Below, in pieces: positions 1-12,049 of a stretch of 64,000 nucleotides of DNA. Position 1 is the first letter of the stretch. Each line of letters begins with the position of its first letter. Source of the stretch: Capitulum mitella (taxonomy: Eukaryota; Arthropoda; Thecostraca; Pollicipedomorpha; Pollicipedidae); contig CP099841.1 of the NCBI GenBank assembly GCA_030062745.1, positions 22,757,398-22,821,397 of the forward strand, read 5' to 3'. The translations under genes were made by a program, and so were the position numbers. Under the pieces are notes generated by a model. It was not told the DNA's origin, did no database searches, and saw only the letters and a list, made by a program, of their open reading frames with translations.

Positions 1-420
1 AGTAGTGGAAGTCAGATGTGTATTTTTAAGCCTGTGGAAACTTGCCTAGCGGATAATTTACGTGCTATTTGGAGCCAGCTTCGCTTCTGTCTTGGGCAAG
101 CGACGTATGAGGTTAGCTGAGCTGAAGTTTGGCTGGATTTATCTGAGCTGAGCAAACCTGGACTACGTTAAGATGAACTGAAATAAGCTGGTCTGAGCTG
201 AGCGTAGCTGAACTACTTTGAACTGAGCTAGGAACATCCAAGCTATAGTACACTAAACTGAACTGCGATTAATCAGATATGCAACCTGGTGAACACACAG
301 CACAGAGCTGGACAGAGCTGAATGACGTAAACTGAGTTTGGCTTAGCTCCGCTGAGCTAAGCTGAGCTGAGCAAATCTGAGATAATCTGGGTTCGCCTCT
401 TCTACCACCCTATCACTAGC
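1..420. repeat. Degenerate GAGCTGA/GCTGAGC-rich stretch
   Basis: From about 100 to 375 the sequence is dominated by loosely spaced GAGCTGA, GCTGAGC and AACTGA words with no fixed period. It is a decayed simple repeat rather than a clean array. No coding potential is seen. The left part is cut by the window edge. Confidence 0.5.
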
Positions 421-3167
421 CAATAATGGGTCGAGCGGGCCGATAACCAGCGGCTGGCGGCGCTGACGGTCCGCACGAGAGCAGGTCAGGCGGCCCGGCC
501 CGGCCCGGCCCGGCTGACCCTAACGGGCGCTCTCCCACAGCCGGGCCGGCCGGCCCACACTGTCACGTGGTGGGACGGCGACGCCGCCTCCCAGGGCATT
601 GTCAGCCCGGATCGATACCGTTAGTGTAAACAGGCGGCACCGGCGTCGATTCGCCGCCAAACCACCGCCGAGCGCCGCGCCGGCCCCGGTCTCTGATGAT
701 GCGTTTCGCGCCGGCGTCGGCAAATAAATTGATGCTAATAGGATCACCGGTTCGTGTCATTATCCGTTTGTACAGCCATTAAAATTCCCAGTTTGCGTAG
801 TCAGGTGAGCGTATCCCAGTTAGCGTATCCAATTAGCGCGGCTGGGCGCTCCATTGAGCCGTTGCTGCGCTCGAGTCGGGAACGCCGTTTACTTAGTGCC
901 GCAGTCGGGCGCCTCGGAGCCGGCGCTGGATGACGGGGCGCCGTCAGTTCGGCGGGCGCCGGTTTGCGCTGGGACCAGACCCGCCTGTCGGGTGGCGTCC
1001 GTCTGACCGCCGCCTGTTAGCCGAACAATTTTCCGGTCGCCGCCGTAAACAGTCGGCGACCGACTGCCGAGTCGATAACGAGGCGACTCCTGGGAGGCTC
1101 GCCTCGGCCGGCGACCCGGCGGCGACCCGGCTGTGACCCGGCTTCGACCCGGGCGAAGGAGCGTTCCGCCCCAGTACGCCGGAGAGGCGGGTCCAGTAAT
1201 CAGCCGAGCGGGGAGGGCGGCCGCCGGCGGCCCGGCCGGCCGGCGCCGCTGAGGGATCGGTCCCGGGCCCTGTCCCGGAGCGGCGGCGCCCTGACGGAGT
1301 GTCTCCGGAGCCGGTGAGGCGCGGCGGAGATCGTACCCGTGACCTGTCCCGGAGCCGGCGCCCCAGGAGAGGTCACAGGACAGAGGGTCGGAGCCGGACG
1401 CGCGGACTTTGGCCGCGACGTCCTCCGCCTGGACGGTCGCTGCCCGGTACCGGCTTCGGTGGTGGCGGTGGCTGCCGGATGTGCTCCCGTTCAGCCGCCG
1501 TTTCCGCTCCGTCTCGACCTCCGCCTCTCGGCCGGCGACCTGACAGCATTGCCAGACGAGCGTGGCCGGCCTTGTCGTTCCATCTTGTCCGCTGCAGCGT
1601 GACTTAGTTTGTGTTCGTACTCCGTGACCTTGCTGCTCCCGTTTCATTTTAAGCCCGTGTCCGGTTTGGGCCAGCTTTCCGGTGTCGAAAAAAACTTTCC
1701 GGTTTTGCCGATCTTTCCGCTTCACGCGAAACGTTTGTTTTTATATTGCTTTGATGGCTGCCCCGACTCCGCCTTTGCAGCTCACCTGTGCTCTCTTTAT
1801 TGTTCCTCTGACTTCCACTCTCATCACACCTTAGCAACCATTCTCGCTCCACCTGTGGCGGCCATGCTCTGTCAAAATGAACAGCCGCTGCATCTTTGCT
1901 GCTGGTCTGTCGCTCCTGCACCATCACCTGCCCTCGTGCCCTGTGGCATGCCTTTGACTAACGTTTGAACTTGCGGCCGCCATTCACGCGGCCGTCCGTC
2001 CGTCCGTCCGTGCCCAAACGGGGCGGCTACCGGGTCCGCCCCGGCCGACCGGGCCAAACAGGCCGTCCTGTGTCCGGCCGGCCAGGTCGGCCGCGTCATC
2101 GGCGGAGGCGTAACTGGCGCCACTTTACGCCTCGCACTTTCACTTTCGGCGGCCGCTGCCGGCGCAGAAGGTCGGACCGATTCGCACGCGCCGCGTCCTC
2201 CCGCCGTCGTCCATCACGATAAGTCCGCCATTCAACCGCGCGAGGTCCTGACCGCCCCGGCCGAGCGGCCGCCGTCAGGAGCCCGGCGCCCGTCCGCGGC
2301 CGGCTCCCGGGGGCTCCGGGGGCTCGTTAGCGCGCGTTCGTGCTCGCGCGCGGCGGCCGGCAGCACGAGCGGGCTGCCGGCCGGCCGGAGCCAGCGGGAG
2401 GACCCAGCGTGGCGGCTGCCGTGATGGGCGTACTGTTACCTGGTTACGACCGCGAGGGATCCTTTATCTCATCCAGCATCGGCGAGTTTAATCCGACCGG
2501 AGCACTTTCTCCGGCCTGCATGCTCGACTACGCCTCCCATTGCCTGATGACTTAGCCGGTTGGCGATCGCAGCGATGGGCTGACACAGAGTACAACGGAA
2601 GGCCATCTGTTCGGATGACGAATCGGAATCGAAAACAATGGGGTGGGCTGGTGCCCTGGAGACAGGCGCCTCTTTCCAGGGAAATCCCTCATGTTTGAAA
2701 GCTCCCTGATTGGCTCCATCAGGTAGAGCTGTCAAGCCGCGGTGAAAGTTATTGTTGGTGCTATGATATAAAATGGTGAAAACTGAAATGGAATTTATTG
2801 CCCAAAATCACGGTTATTTTTCCACACGGCCCAGCGAATCCGTTTTCTTCTCACTTTCGAGCCCGAACAGAGGTGGCGCGTGACAAGGTCTCGTAGTTTC
2901 AGAATTCACACCAGGATTCGCAAACTAGCTGTTCGTCGTTCACAACATTGGTATCTGTTGATTAAACGCATTAGAAAGTGACTGTTCAACCGTTCTTTTT
3001 GCGGGCGGTGGCGTCCTTCCTCCCGAGTTTCAGCCGAGCGCTCTCTTTCCCCATGCTTCAACTGGGCACACCCTTGGTCCCGTTCTTCAGCCGGCGACTG
3101 CATCTGGGCTTCTGCCGTTGGTGCTCATGTCTCTGTCGATGTCGGCACATGGCAGATTTTGGCAGAT
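421..3167. other. Non-coding stretch, mostly GC-rich (about 900-2450)
   Basis: No exon with matching splice borders or recognisable protein was found. The block from about 900 to 2450 is very GC- and CpG-rich and carries long frames on both strands with arginine/proline/glycine-biased translations, typical of composition-driven false frames. Earlier exons of the RhoGEF gene that begins in this window at 3289 should lie here or further left, because the first visible exon starts inside a codon, but I could not identify one. Confidence 0.5.
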
Positions 3168-3293
3168 GACATTCATGTCCCCGCTGTGTTTCGCCCGGAA
3201 GCACTCCTGTCCGCTGTGTTTCAGCCAGCGACACTCCTGTATCGCTGGGTTTCAGCCGGTAACATTACTGTCCTGTTGCGCGTTTCAGCCGGT
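3168..3293 (+). repeat. Tandem array of splice-acceptor-like units
   Basis: Four diverged units of about 30-33 bp follow one another: roughly 3168-3200, 3201-3230, 3231-3260 and 3261-3293. The last three each carry a pyrimidine-containing run and TTTCAGCC, with the AG ending at 3224, 3255 and 3288. The last AG is the inferred acceptor of the DH exon, and the first bases of that exon (CCGGTGA) belong to the repeat unit. Looser TTTCAGCCG-like copies occur upstream near 3020 and 3088. Confidence 0.7.
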
Positions 3294-3482
3294 GACGCGC
3301 GCTACCGACTGACGGAGGCGCTGCTGGAGGCCGAGCGGCGCTACCTGACCTCGGTCAGGGCCGTGGAGCAGATCTACGGCACGCCGCTGCGCAAGCTCAG
3401 CTCCATCAGCGCCGAACAGCACCGCCAGCTCTTCACCGGCATCCAGCCCATCTGCTCCGTCAGCGCGATGCTCGTGAACAAG
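3289..3482 (+). CDS. RhoGEF DH-domain exon 1 (of those visible)
   Basis: This internal exon encodes the start of a Dbl-homology domain, the catalytic unit that loads GTP onto Rho-family GTPases. It contributes two bases to a split codon, then 64 codons. LTEALLEAERRYLTSV matches the conserved first DH helix (LLxTERxYVxxL in the family). LFTGIQPICSVSAMLVNK matches the region where family members have a (L/I)F(G/S)NI-x-x-I(Y/C) block. The acceptor AG ends at 3288 and the donor AAG|GTGAGC follows at 3483, so the intron phases are 1 before and 0 after. The codon usage is strongly GC-rich. Members of the FGD group (Cdc42 exchange factors) are the best match I can recall overall, but that assignment is from memory. 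The DH call is firm; the subfamily call is not. Confidence 0.85.
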
Positions 3483-4429
3483 GTGAGCCGGCGGGGCGCG
3501 GGCGGCGCGCGCCGGGGCGGGCTCGTCCTGCTGGCAGGCCCGTGAGCTCAGTATCACGCTGGATTGCGGACCGCACCCGTGCCGCCCACCTATGTTAAAT
3601 AGCCGGCTGTGGGGCGCTCAGCACGCGTTCAGGGCTCGGCCAGAGCCGAGTTTTGTAATTTGGCTCCTACGCGTAGGCCCCGTGCTGGTTTCCGGGCGGG
3701 AACTGCCTGGATCCGGCCGGACCCTAAAACCAAGGTTTTCCCGATATTGCCGTGCAAGGTGGAGGATTCACGATGACTGGCGCTATTGTTGGGCGGATCA
3801 CTTAGTGATCAGACTGTTCGGAAAGCAGTGCTTGGTGCTACCAAAAAATATAAAATGGTTCGAAACATCAAATGCGTCATTCGTATTCAAACGCTTCACA
3901 TACCAATTGATAGACACGGATATCCGAACCCGACGCTGCAAATGCACTCGAGACTTGCACTTAAGCATATCAAGACGATAACGCCGTTCAATTAGAATAA
4001 ACCACTGCCTGCGAACAGGCCTTCCATCTGGCGTCGTTGAGCAGTTACTGTAAACTGCGCACCACGCCTCTACCATGGAGTTCGTGACAAAAAGTACCGT
4101 ACGTTTTAAAGACTACGTAATGAGCGCTGCGGTAGCCAACGATTAGCCGTGGTAAACGTATCCCATTAAAACGGTCTCAGGTGTTTGCGTGCGGGCGCCC
4201 ATTAATTTTCCTATGATATCTCCCCGTCTATTTACATTTGCGGTATCTAACTGCCATCTGGATTACCGTGGTCACGTGACTGCCACAGAGGCGCAATGCT
4301 TTACGTATGCTCACCGGATAAAAAACGTTGTGACAAGGAACGGAACATAGCCAAGAACGTCTCGTCGCCGTGGCTGTACCAGAAACGCGCCAAGTCGAGA
4401 AAACTTTCGAAGCCATGACGCGAACCACA

Positions 4430-6480
4430 GCCTCCAGGCCTCCGCCTCTGTCTGCCGCCGGACGCGGCAGCGCGTATGAGCCCCAGCTGCGTCCCGCTTC
4501 TGCCAGCGGCGCCGCCGTCCGGCTGGCATGTAATGCAAAGCGGCGAGCCGTGGAGGCGGTGTCGCCGGGCGTATCAGCGCGGCTCTGACGTCAGCGGTCC
4601 CGGCCGACGCGTCCGTCGCGCCGGCGGCGGCCCTCTCAGACGTTGCCGGCCCGGGCGGCGGCGGCGCCTCTGTGGTCCGCCGCGGAGGCGTCGTCGCCAC
4701 CGGCATCAGGCGATGATCTGTGGCGCCGGCAGCCTTGGAGGGCGCTGGGGCGACGCTGCAAGGACAGCCGGACGTGTGATGGAGCCCCGCGCGCCGGTGC
4801 CGCGGCGAGGGGAGGGGTGGCGGTCAGACGGCGGGCAGGCGTCCTGCGATTCTGCGCACCTGAAGAAGGTCATTAGGTTCGCGCCACCCAGAGGAAAACC
4901 CCGCGGGGTTTTGACAGCGCAGGCGCTGGCCAAACGAGAGTGTCAAAACTGCGCGGCCTGGCGGGCGGCCGTCACCGCCGAGCCCGCCCGGAGCCGGCCG
5001 ACCCGCTGCGCGCCTCGTCGGCCGCTCTGTCTGTCCGCCGCTCGGCCCGACGTCGTAAATCGGTCCGCCCTCAAGTCCCGCTGCTCCGTCCTCTGGCCGC
5101 CGGCGGACCGGCCGACGGTGGCGGCTCTCTGCCGGGCCGTCACAGGACGGCGCCGCCCGCGCGCCGGAGGACCGCCGGCTCGCGCCCGTCCGACGCCGCC
5201 GCCCGCTCCTCCGCGCCGTCTCCCGGCCGTCTGACGGCGGTGAACGACCTTTGAAGTTGGCCCGGCCTGTCTGTTCGTGACAGGCGGACTCTGGCGCGGT
5301 TTGACCGGCCCCGAGCAGTCGACAATTACCGCGCCGTGCCGTGCAGCGCGTGCCGGGATGCCCTCTGCCGGCCGGGCTCGGAGCGCTGCAGGAGCGGCGG
5401 CCGCCACTGCACCTGTTCGAAACCCTTCCGTGCACAATAGCAGAGCGGCGGACGCCCGCGGCGCACGACATGTGTTGGCGGATCACCGTCGGCGGCGCGC
5501 GGCACGAGCTGTGTCGCGGACGCAGCCTGCCGTCACCTCCAGCCGTCTTCGTTACTTGAGACGGTCCGGCGGACGGCCGCGGGGGTGGCAGTGGCTGCCA
5601 AAGGTCAGCCGGTTCCGCGTATGGCGCTCCGGCGAACGGCCACGGTCCCGCAGACGTCCGATAGAAGACGCGGACGCCGGTCGAGGACGCCGCGGCCGTT
5701 AAAGAATCTTGCACGCATGCCCCTGGCCGAAGTGCGACGTGGACACGCGTTTGACGGGTCAACGAGTACATTCCTGCTCGGCGCTGTCGATCGGTGAGAC
5801 AAGGCCGCCGAAGGTCGGCGTCGTAAGAGCATTCCAGGTTCGCGAAGGTCGCGTGCTCTACTGATGGACTGCGTCTCAGCATGGCTGATGCCGGGCCTCA
5901 GCGTAGAGCCATCGGCATGCCACGCTGCCCTCGGGCAGGGTTAACTTCGGCCACCGATTGTCGGAGTGAGACGCTGTTTGGACCGCCGTCCGAGAGCGCG
6001 GACTCGCCAGCTGTCAGCGCCGGGTCGGCGTTGAGCGTTAACTGCTGCCGCCCGGATCCACGCCGCCCGTGCCTCCCCGCCGCTGCGCTCGTCTCGCCGG
6101 GTGCCGTCCGCGCAGGGTAAACGCCCCGGCTGCCGGACGTCTGGGAGGCGCCCCCGCCGCCGCCGCAGAGCGAACGACGCCCGCAGGCACCCGCTCGGCT
6201 CTGGTGCGCCGTTCGTTACGGTTACGGCGCCGTTTGGCGGAGCGGGTGCGTGCTCGGCGGCCGGCGGGGCGCGGGGACCCTGCAGCCGTCCGCTGCACGG
6301 GCGACGATGATGCAGAGTCGCCGCGAGGCCGGCGAAGAAAAACGCGGAATTTACGGCGCGATTCCGCGCGGCGTTGCCCCGTGCTGGAGGACGCCGGCGG
6401 AGCGGCGGTCGCCCGGCGGCGGCGCGGGACGGCCGAGACCTCCCCGCCTGCACCGCGCCGTGATCGACTGCAACGCGCCG
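4430..6480. other. GC/CpG-rich block inside intron A
   Basis: The block is dense in GGCC, CCGG and CG dinucleotides compared with the flanks. Overlapping long frames occur in most reading frames, with Arg/Ala/Pro/Gly-biased translations and no recognisable motif. It could be an intronic CpG island or an unmethylated regulatory region, but the sequence gives no direct sign of function. Confidence 0.4.
4895..4912. repeat. 18-bp perfect palindrome
   Basis: AAAACCCCG is followed directly by its reverse complement CGGGGTTTT, with no loop. It lies in the GC-rich block of intron A. No neighbouring copy was seen. Confidence 0.8.
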
Positions 6481-7845
6481 CTCACGGGACACGGGATAAT
6501 TTACCCCTCCGGGAACGGGCCATTCTTCATTGTTGACCCACCGCCGTTGTGTTTGTCGATGGAACATTCAGGCAGGGTCCACAATGTATCTTTAGGCGCA
6601 CTAAATCTCCCATCGCTTTTATCGGCAGGACTCGGATAGCGCCGTCTAACCTCTGGTCACTCACGCCTATTGATGAATTATTCATGACCCCGGAAATGAT
6701 CCAACGGTTTGTGGGTAATTGTACAGTATGTTCAGTACAGTGGGCGGTCTGGACCCACCACGCCATTATGGCGTACTTTATGACACAATTTCCGCCTGTA
6801 TAAACGTATTACATGTATAGGTAAAACGTTTTAGATGTCCGTTTTTAACACTACATCCTTTCGGAATGGTGCATGGGTACCTCCATGCAGACAGGTACTT
6901 CATTAAGCCGTGCTATTGTTGCTGTGTTACGACGCCATGAGCTGGGGCGTTCATAGTTGCAACGATAGGTTTTGTGAGGCTGTTCAAGACTAGTTGCATG
7001 CAAGCTTGTCATCGTCATATTATTTTAGGTCTTGAATGCAAAGTAGCGTTGCAGGCCGGAGATTCTATCGTATGTGTAAAAACAAACGCCGGCCGTCCAG
7101 AAAGAGCTGAGTTAACCCGGCCAAAAAAACCCTGGCTGAAACGATAATTTACTGCTTCCCAGCTGTCATATACAATGTAAATAACTGTTCCAGCTTTCCC
7201 AGCTGTCGTGTACATATGTAAAAGTGCAATATGCTTGCTTTTGTGGTTTCCTTGCTGACTTGCCGTACCCGCCATACCCGCCATAAACCTACTTTGTTAT
7301 TAATATTTGAGTCACTTGACACCTAGTGTGCTGTACACGCGGAGGCAAAATAATCATCCACGCCTCAGTGCGCAAAATGCATAAATGTGGCTCTGTCGTG
7401 CACTGCTTAGTCCATTTACGGAAATTACGTCAGGCGGCGTAATGCTTGTCAAAGGTAGCAGCATCAGAAACCTTTTTAGGAGTTTTCGGAACATTTACTG
7501 GTAATGTCCATGAGTGCAGGTAGGTCAACAAACAATCGTGACACATTGTGGATCGCTAGCGTCCGACGTGCTAATTTGAGCCATGATGACGGCAAAGTGA
7601 AGTTAAAACTGGTACCATCAGTATGCCTTCTAGAGAAAGGACCATAAAATTTTAGTGCGAATGACAATGTCACTTACATTTTTCATACGTGGTCTGCCGT
7701 TTTCCGGGTACTGTCTACCTTGAGAGAGTGAAGGAAAATGCAATATCAACTCATGATCGTCACGCACCAGGCGTCTCGGTATAAAAAATGCTCAGAACTC
7801 TAATCTTGTAGCTGACCTGTAGTACTAAGTGAATAGGCGTGCTTA

Positions 7846-8035
7846 CATGTTTTCAGGGACGTAGCCAGGATTTTCTTAAGAGGGGTGGGGGGGGGCTTTG
7901 AGCCTAGTGTGAACTGAAGTGATACGAAAACCGCGTTCTGGGAAGACGATGTGCAATGGTTTTCACAAAGGATTGGGGCCAAGGGGGAGGAGGCGGGGCC
8001 CCCGGGCCCCCTTTGGCTACACCTGTGCATGTTTT
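7846..8035. mobile_element. hAT-like MITE with 8-bp target-site duplication
   Basis: A 174-bp element spans 7854-8027. It is flanked by a perfect 8-bp direct repeat CATGTTTT at 7846-7853 and 8028-8035. The left end begins CAGGGACGTAGCCA. The right end, read on the other strand, begins CACAGGTGTAGCCA, matching at 10 of 14 positions. The 8-bp duplication and CA(G)-type ends are typical of the hAT superfamily. The interior is G-rich on the left and C-rich on the right and has no transposase, so this is a non-autonomous copy. Confidence 0.75.
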
Positions 8036-8037
8036 AA

Positions 8038-8533
8038 TCCACGTGTAGACGAGCAGGGCTGGCCGGATACGTATAGCTCTGCATGCGTGACACGGCGAGT
8101 TTTTAAACTCCTTTAAACGCCTTTCGTTCAATGAGACAAATGCACCATGCTTTTGATACTTTGATTCCAAAAGGCCAACAGCAACCGCGCCCGCCCAACC
8201 GTGTGCATTTGCTACAATTTGTGACGACGAGCTAGTCAGGATCTGCTTCTCGGGTGATAAGTGAACGGTGGTTTTGGTGGCAGAAGGAGAAAACAGTAGT
8301 TCTTTCTTGACCGATAGGTGGCAGGTCATGCTGTCTTCTTGGACGTAACCAAACATTAAAGCGCCGCTCTTTGGATTTAATGTTTCGGATTTTGAAAGGA
8401 ATGTGAATGATCGCTGCCTCGTGAAATTAAATCCGATCTCCATATGAGGAGGGGAAGGCTTGAGAAGCCCCCTTTTATTTCGTTTGCGCGCCATTTTCAA
8501 AATTTTTGAAGTCACTTCACGAAACTCGGTCAC
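8038..8533 (-). other. Unassigned minus-strand open frame, possibly chance
   Basis: A frame of 209 codons reads leftward from 8533 to 7904 and runs through the MITE. An inner ATG near 8495 has a fair start context (aaaATGGC) and would begin MARKRNKRGLL. I recognise no domain. The last 40 or so codons are MITE sequence, so at best the upstream part could be a gene remnant. A frame of this length could still arise by chance in a 64-kb window. Confidence 0.15.
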
Positions 8534-11500
8534 GTTTCCTATTTTGTCTTCCTACGTATTATACCCTATATGTTTACATATACCATTCACCATTTATATC
8601 TGATAGTTTGATTCCGCCCAGGTGCGGAACTTGGTTCCTTTTTTTGGGAGGCCACTCAGGTCATTTTTGGCACCGCTGAAGGTAATGGAAAAATGGCTGC
8701 CAAAAAGTACTTTTTAAGATATGACTTAAAAGTTTATATGAGTGTTTACGTAATTAACTGGGTTTCTGCAATTCACTGGGTTTACGCATTAAGTGTTTAC
8801 GCAATTAATTAACATGCAGGAATATTTTTTATTGATCTGGAGTTACTTCACGTCACGTTATGGTAAAAAGATAAAGTCCGGCTTTATGTAAGGATTTCTG
8901 ACGTCATTTTTGTAAACAAAAATCCGCAATATTTGTAGTTCAGCACGGTGCCATCCATCTGTGTTCCATGTTTCAGTTCGCTATCAAGTAGGGTCAGGGG
9001 GCTGTGAGCTAAAGTGTCCACGCGCATACTCTGTGTCGCAGTGGTCATAGACAGGAGTTTAAAAGAATATGGTCTATTAAAATGATTGGCAACGTTGTCA
9101 AACACTATAAAATAAACTCAAGGCCATTTCATGTGACTTTGAGGCCATCTGGGGTCACCTGAGATGAAATGTCGTAAGTTGGCTTAATAAACCTGTGACC
9201 ACGACAGTTTCCCATTTTCATGTCCCTGGCACCGGTTAAATCAGCATCATACGAACAACGTCATATAATTTGTGTTCTTGAAGTACAGAATGAATAGTAA
9301 GAGCCTAAAAAATATTTTGGACTTTTATGTTTATCCATTTAAAAGAAAAAATACACCATTCTTCAAGCCCTGTGAACGTCTATGAATTTCTTTGAAATTC
9401 TAAACACATGGGTCACAGGGAACGTTCCATCGCTTTGCTCTCGATTCCTACCATTATCATGAAAATCGATCAGTAATCGCCGAAGGTGCAACAGGTCAAA
9501 ATTACACCCTTCCTGGATTATTTTGCCTCTATATCCACCCCTTGCAAAATGCCCAAAATTTCCTTTTACAGCAATAGTTCACGCGATGGCAAATCGATTG
9601 CCGTTTGTTGCGTTCAGATCGGACTGGTAGTTCCCGAGATCCCAAGGGGAGGTACGAATGTACCCTTTCCCCTTACGGGAATGCGACATAGCGTGATGGG
9701 TACGGGAATGGCGTGAATAAAAAATGATATGCAGAACCAAGCGACTCTGTGAAACTGCTGGATGCACTGAGCTGCCCGACTGTACGGGGACCCGACTGAA
9801 CAACCCGACTGAACTGGACTCACATTTACCACGAGCCTGGGTTTTAGATACCAAGGCATTCCAAAAAAGTGACAGCAACGCTCATTTGGGAATATGTGCT
9901 TCAGGAGCCATTTTTTAACTTCATACAGCTTGGGTATGACGCCTGAAGCACGTTTACATCGAATGCTGTAGCTGACGGTCTACATAAAATCATTTTCCCA
10001 TAATTATCTGTCGTTGTCCCACTGCCACTTCGCAGCTGTTTTCAGTTTCTGTCCGTCTTGCGGTTGCGGTTGTGAGGCGTGGTAGTCTTTGCTTTCTGGC
10101 TGGTACACCAAAATCCGGGACAGTTGCGGTCGCTGAAAGTGATACTCTGACACGCTTTACTATTGTGCTTTTTCTGTTATTAATTTGTTTACAAATTCCC
10201 ACAGGCACCATGTGAGCAGTGTCGACTGGTTGTTTTTCGGATGATGGTGAAACAGACATGATTTGAAATCGTTGTTTCCCTGCAAGGTCATGCGATTACC
10301 GATAGCTTTCCAAGTTCAGGGTACAACCGCCCACGCTGCTAATCCCGATGGCGACGCAACCTGTTGGCATTATGACAACATTCTTAACGTTCTTGGATCT
10401 CTCCAGCTAGAAATTACTCTCGATGCTATGTTCTCTTTCGTGGGGAAAAACTGCGGGACCCAGTATTTTTTTCGCATCCAAAGCCTAGTCCCAATACCTT
10501 GTTTTGTCATGCCCTGGTTGCAGACGGGTTTGCGATGCTCAGCCCTCGCTCTAGCGCTAGCACCGTGACAACTCCATAGCGCGCCCATTGTCCTCTGTTT
10601 CGACTCTCCACCCCCTGTATCCAGTCTGGTCCATGCATTAGTAACGTCATCCGATGTCCCAAGTGTTGCGCCCTCTGGCTCGTGGTCCGAGTCCAAAGCC
10701 TCGTATCCTCTGTTGGCCGTCCTACGGCGTGGGGGCCATTATCTGATGCCTCCTAGCCACTGACAGTATTCACTGCAGTCTTTCTGGGTACGGCGTGACA
10801 GGTACAACAGTCAAACCCTGCGAGACTTAGTTGAGCGTTTTATCCCGACTGAAATTAATGAACGACGTTCCGCCTTTAAGATGCCCCTCGCAATGTTCCT
10901 GACCAAGCGCTTGCCGTCTTTTAAACACTGTTATAGCGTTTGTGTAGGACTTCGTGTTGGACATTATCCTTTCCCTCAGGTATATCTGTGACGCCCGATT
11001 AGTCGAACACTTTTGTAATGGAAACGAGTCCGTCATTGTAACACTCATACTGTAACACCCCTGCGTTCGTTAATGTTGGCTGATGACGCCATTTGTGGAC
11101 CTATGTAACACCTCTGTGATGGTTCCACGAAACACGGCAACATTTTCTGTGCACAGATTTGTACAAATTGTGTGAACAAATCGGAGATACGTCGTTTTGC
11201 GCCATATAAGTTCTGTGTTCCTCTGTGGAACTCCTGAAGTCTCCCATCTGGATACGGCTGTCCTTGCCTCTGTGATGCGTTTGTATGGGCTTCGTGTAGC
11301 ACAGCCTTGTGAATCCCGGGCCTTTTTAAGCGTAAGTGGCCTCAATTGGCTTTCATTCACAAGCGGACTGGCATGGGAGCAGAAGCCACGTGACTTAAGC
11401 TTCCGTTCGCAGACTGAATGGTGAATGACGCAATGACAAGACACTGCTACACAGATCCTGCTTGTCTTTTTTGTGTCGTTCTGTTCTTTATCTTCTTTTG

Positions 11501-11683
11501 CTATACGTATTTTGTCTTTCACGGGCAAACTGTTGAACACATCAGCTGCGACACTGATGTGTTTATTTTTATTCGTGTCGAAATGAGGAATGGGCCAGGC
11601 CAAATGACGTTTGTGAAATGATATTTGACAACTGTTGCGCTGTTCACGTGATCAGCACTCTCACTGCACGCCCTCTGTTACAG

Positions 11684-11729
11684 CTGGAGTGCACGCTGGC
11701 GGCCTGGGACACCAACGACACCCGCGTCG
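11684..11729 (+). CDS. RhoGEF DH-domain exon 2
   Basis: This 46-bp exon has 15 codons plus one base and encodes LECTLAAWDTNDTRV followed by a split glycine. It directly continues the previous exon in phase 0. The pattern LE-x-x-x-x-x-WD...R(V/I)G matches a block that FGD-type DH domains have after their first conserved region (LE..M..WD....RIG). The acceptor is CCCTCTGTTACAG, ending at 11683, and the donor is GTCG|GTGAGT at 11730, giving phase 1. Together the borders and the family match make it a convincing short exon, although it is far too short to be found as an open frame. Confidence 0.85.
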
Positions 11730-12049
11730 GTGAGTTACCGCCTCTTCTTCTGCGCCGCACGTGACCCAGCCTGACCACCCCCGGACACCGCCGCCGGGCA
11801 AAAACCCGCGCCGAGGTGCTCATCCAATCAGCGCTCGCCGGCTCTCTAGTCGGCGCAAAACACGGCGTGCTGACCCGGCTCTCGTGGAGAGAGAGAGAGA
11901 GAGAGATCAGGACAGCGACCGGAGCAAAACCCGCAGCACGCGCCTCGGCCGGCGCCGCCGTCCGGCTGATGACTTTCATTGTCGGCGGACGCGTGGCGGT
12001 GGTCGGCTGACTCCGGCGATCGGAGCTGTACAGCGGCAGACCACGGCCG

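Larger units (their letters stand above)
3483..11683 (+). other. Intron A of the RhoGEF gene (8.2 kb)
   Basis: The intron is bounded by GTGAGC at 3483 and CTGTTACAG ending at 11683. It joins a phase-0 donor to an exon that continues the DH reading frame. It contains a GC-rich block (about 4430-6480), a MITE (7854-8027) and otherwise AT-balanced DNA without recognised genes. Long frames between 4476 and 6567 are on both strands and overlap each other, so I read them as composition artefacts. Confidence 0.7.

Noticed and set aside
889-1725. 278-codon minus-strand frame
   Set aside because: It lies mostly in a GC-rich block with frames open on both strands. The product is Arg/Gly/Pro-biased and has no recognisable motif.
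4824-5882. 352-codon minus-strand frame
   Set aside because: It overlaps several plus-strand frames in a GC-rich block and its residue bias follows base composition. No domain was seen.
10961-11040. Possible exon after TTTCCCTCAG at 10976
   Set aside because: The acceptor is good, but the frame required by the DH gene (phase 0) has an immediate stop. The other frame gives about 20 unrecognised residues ending at a weak donor.
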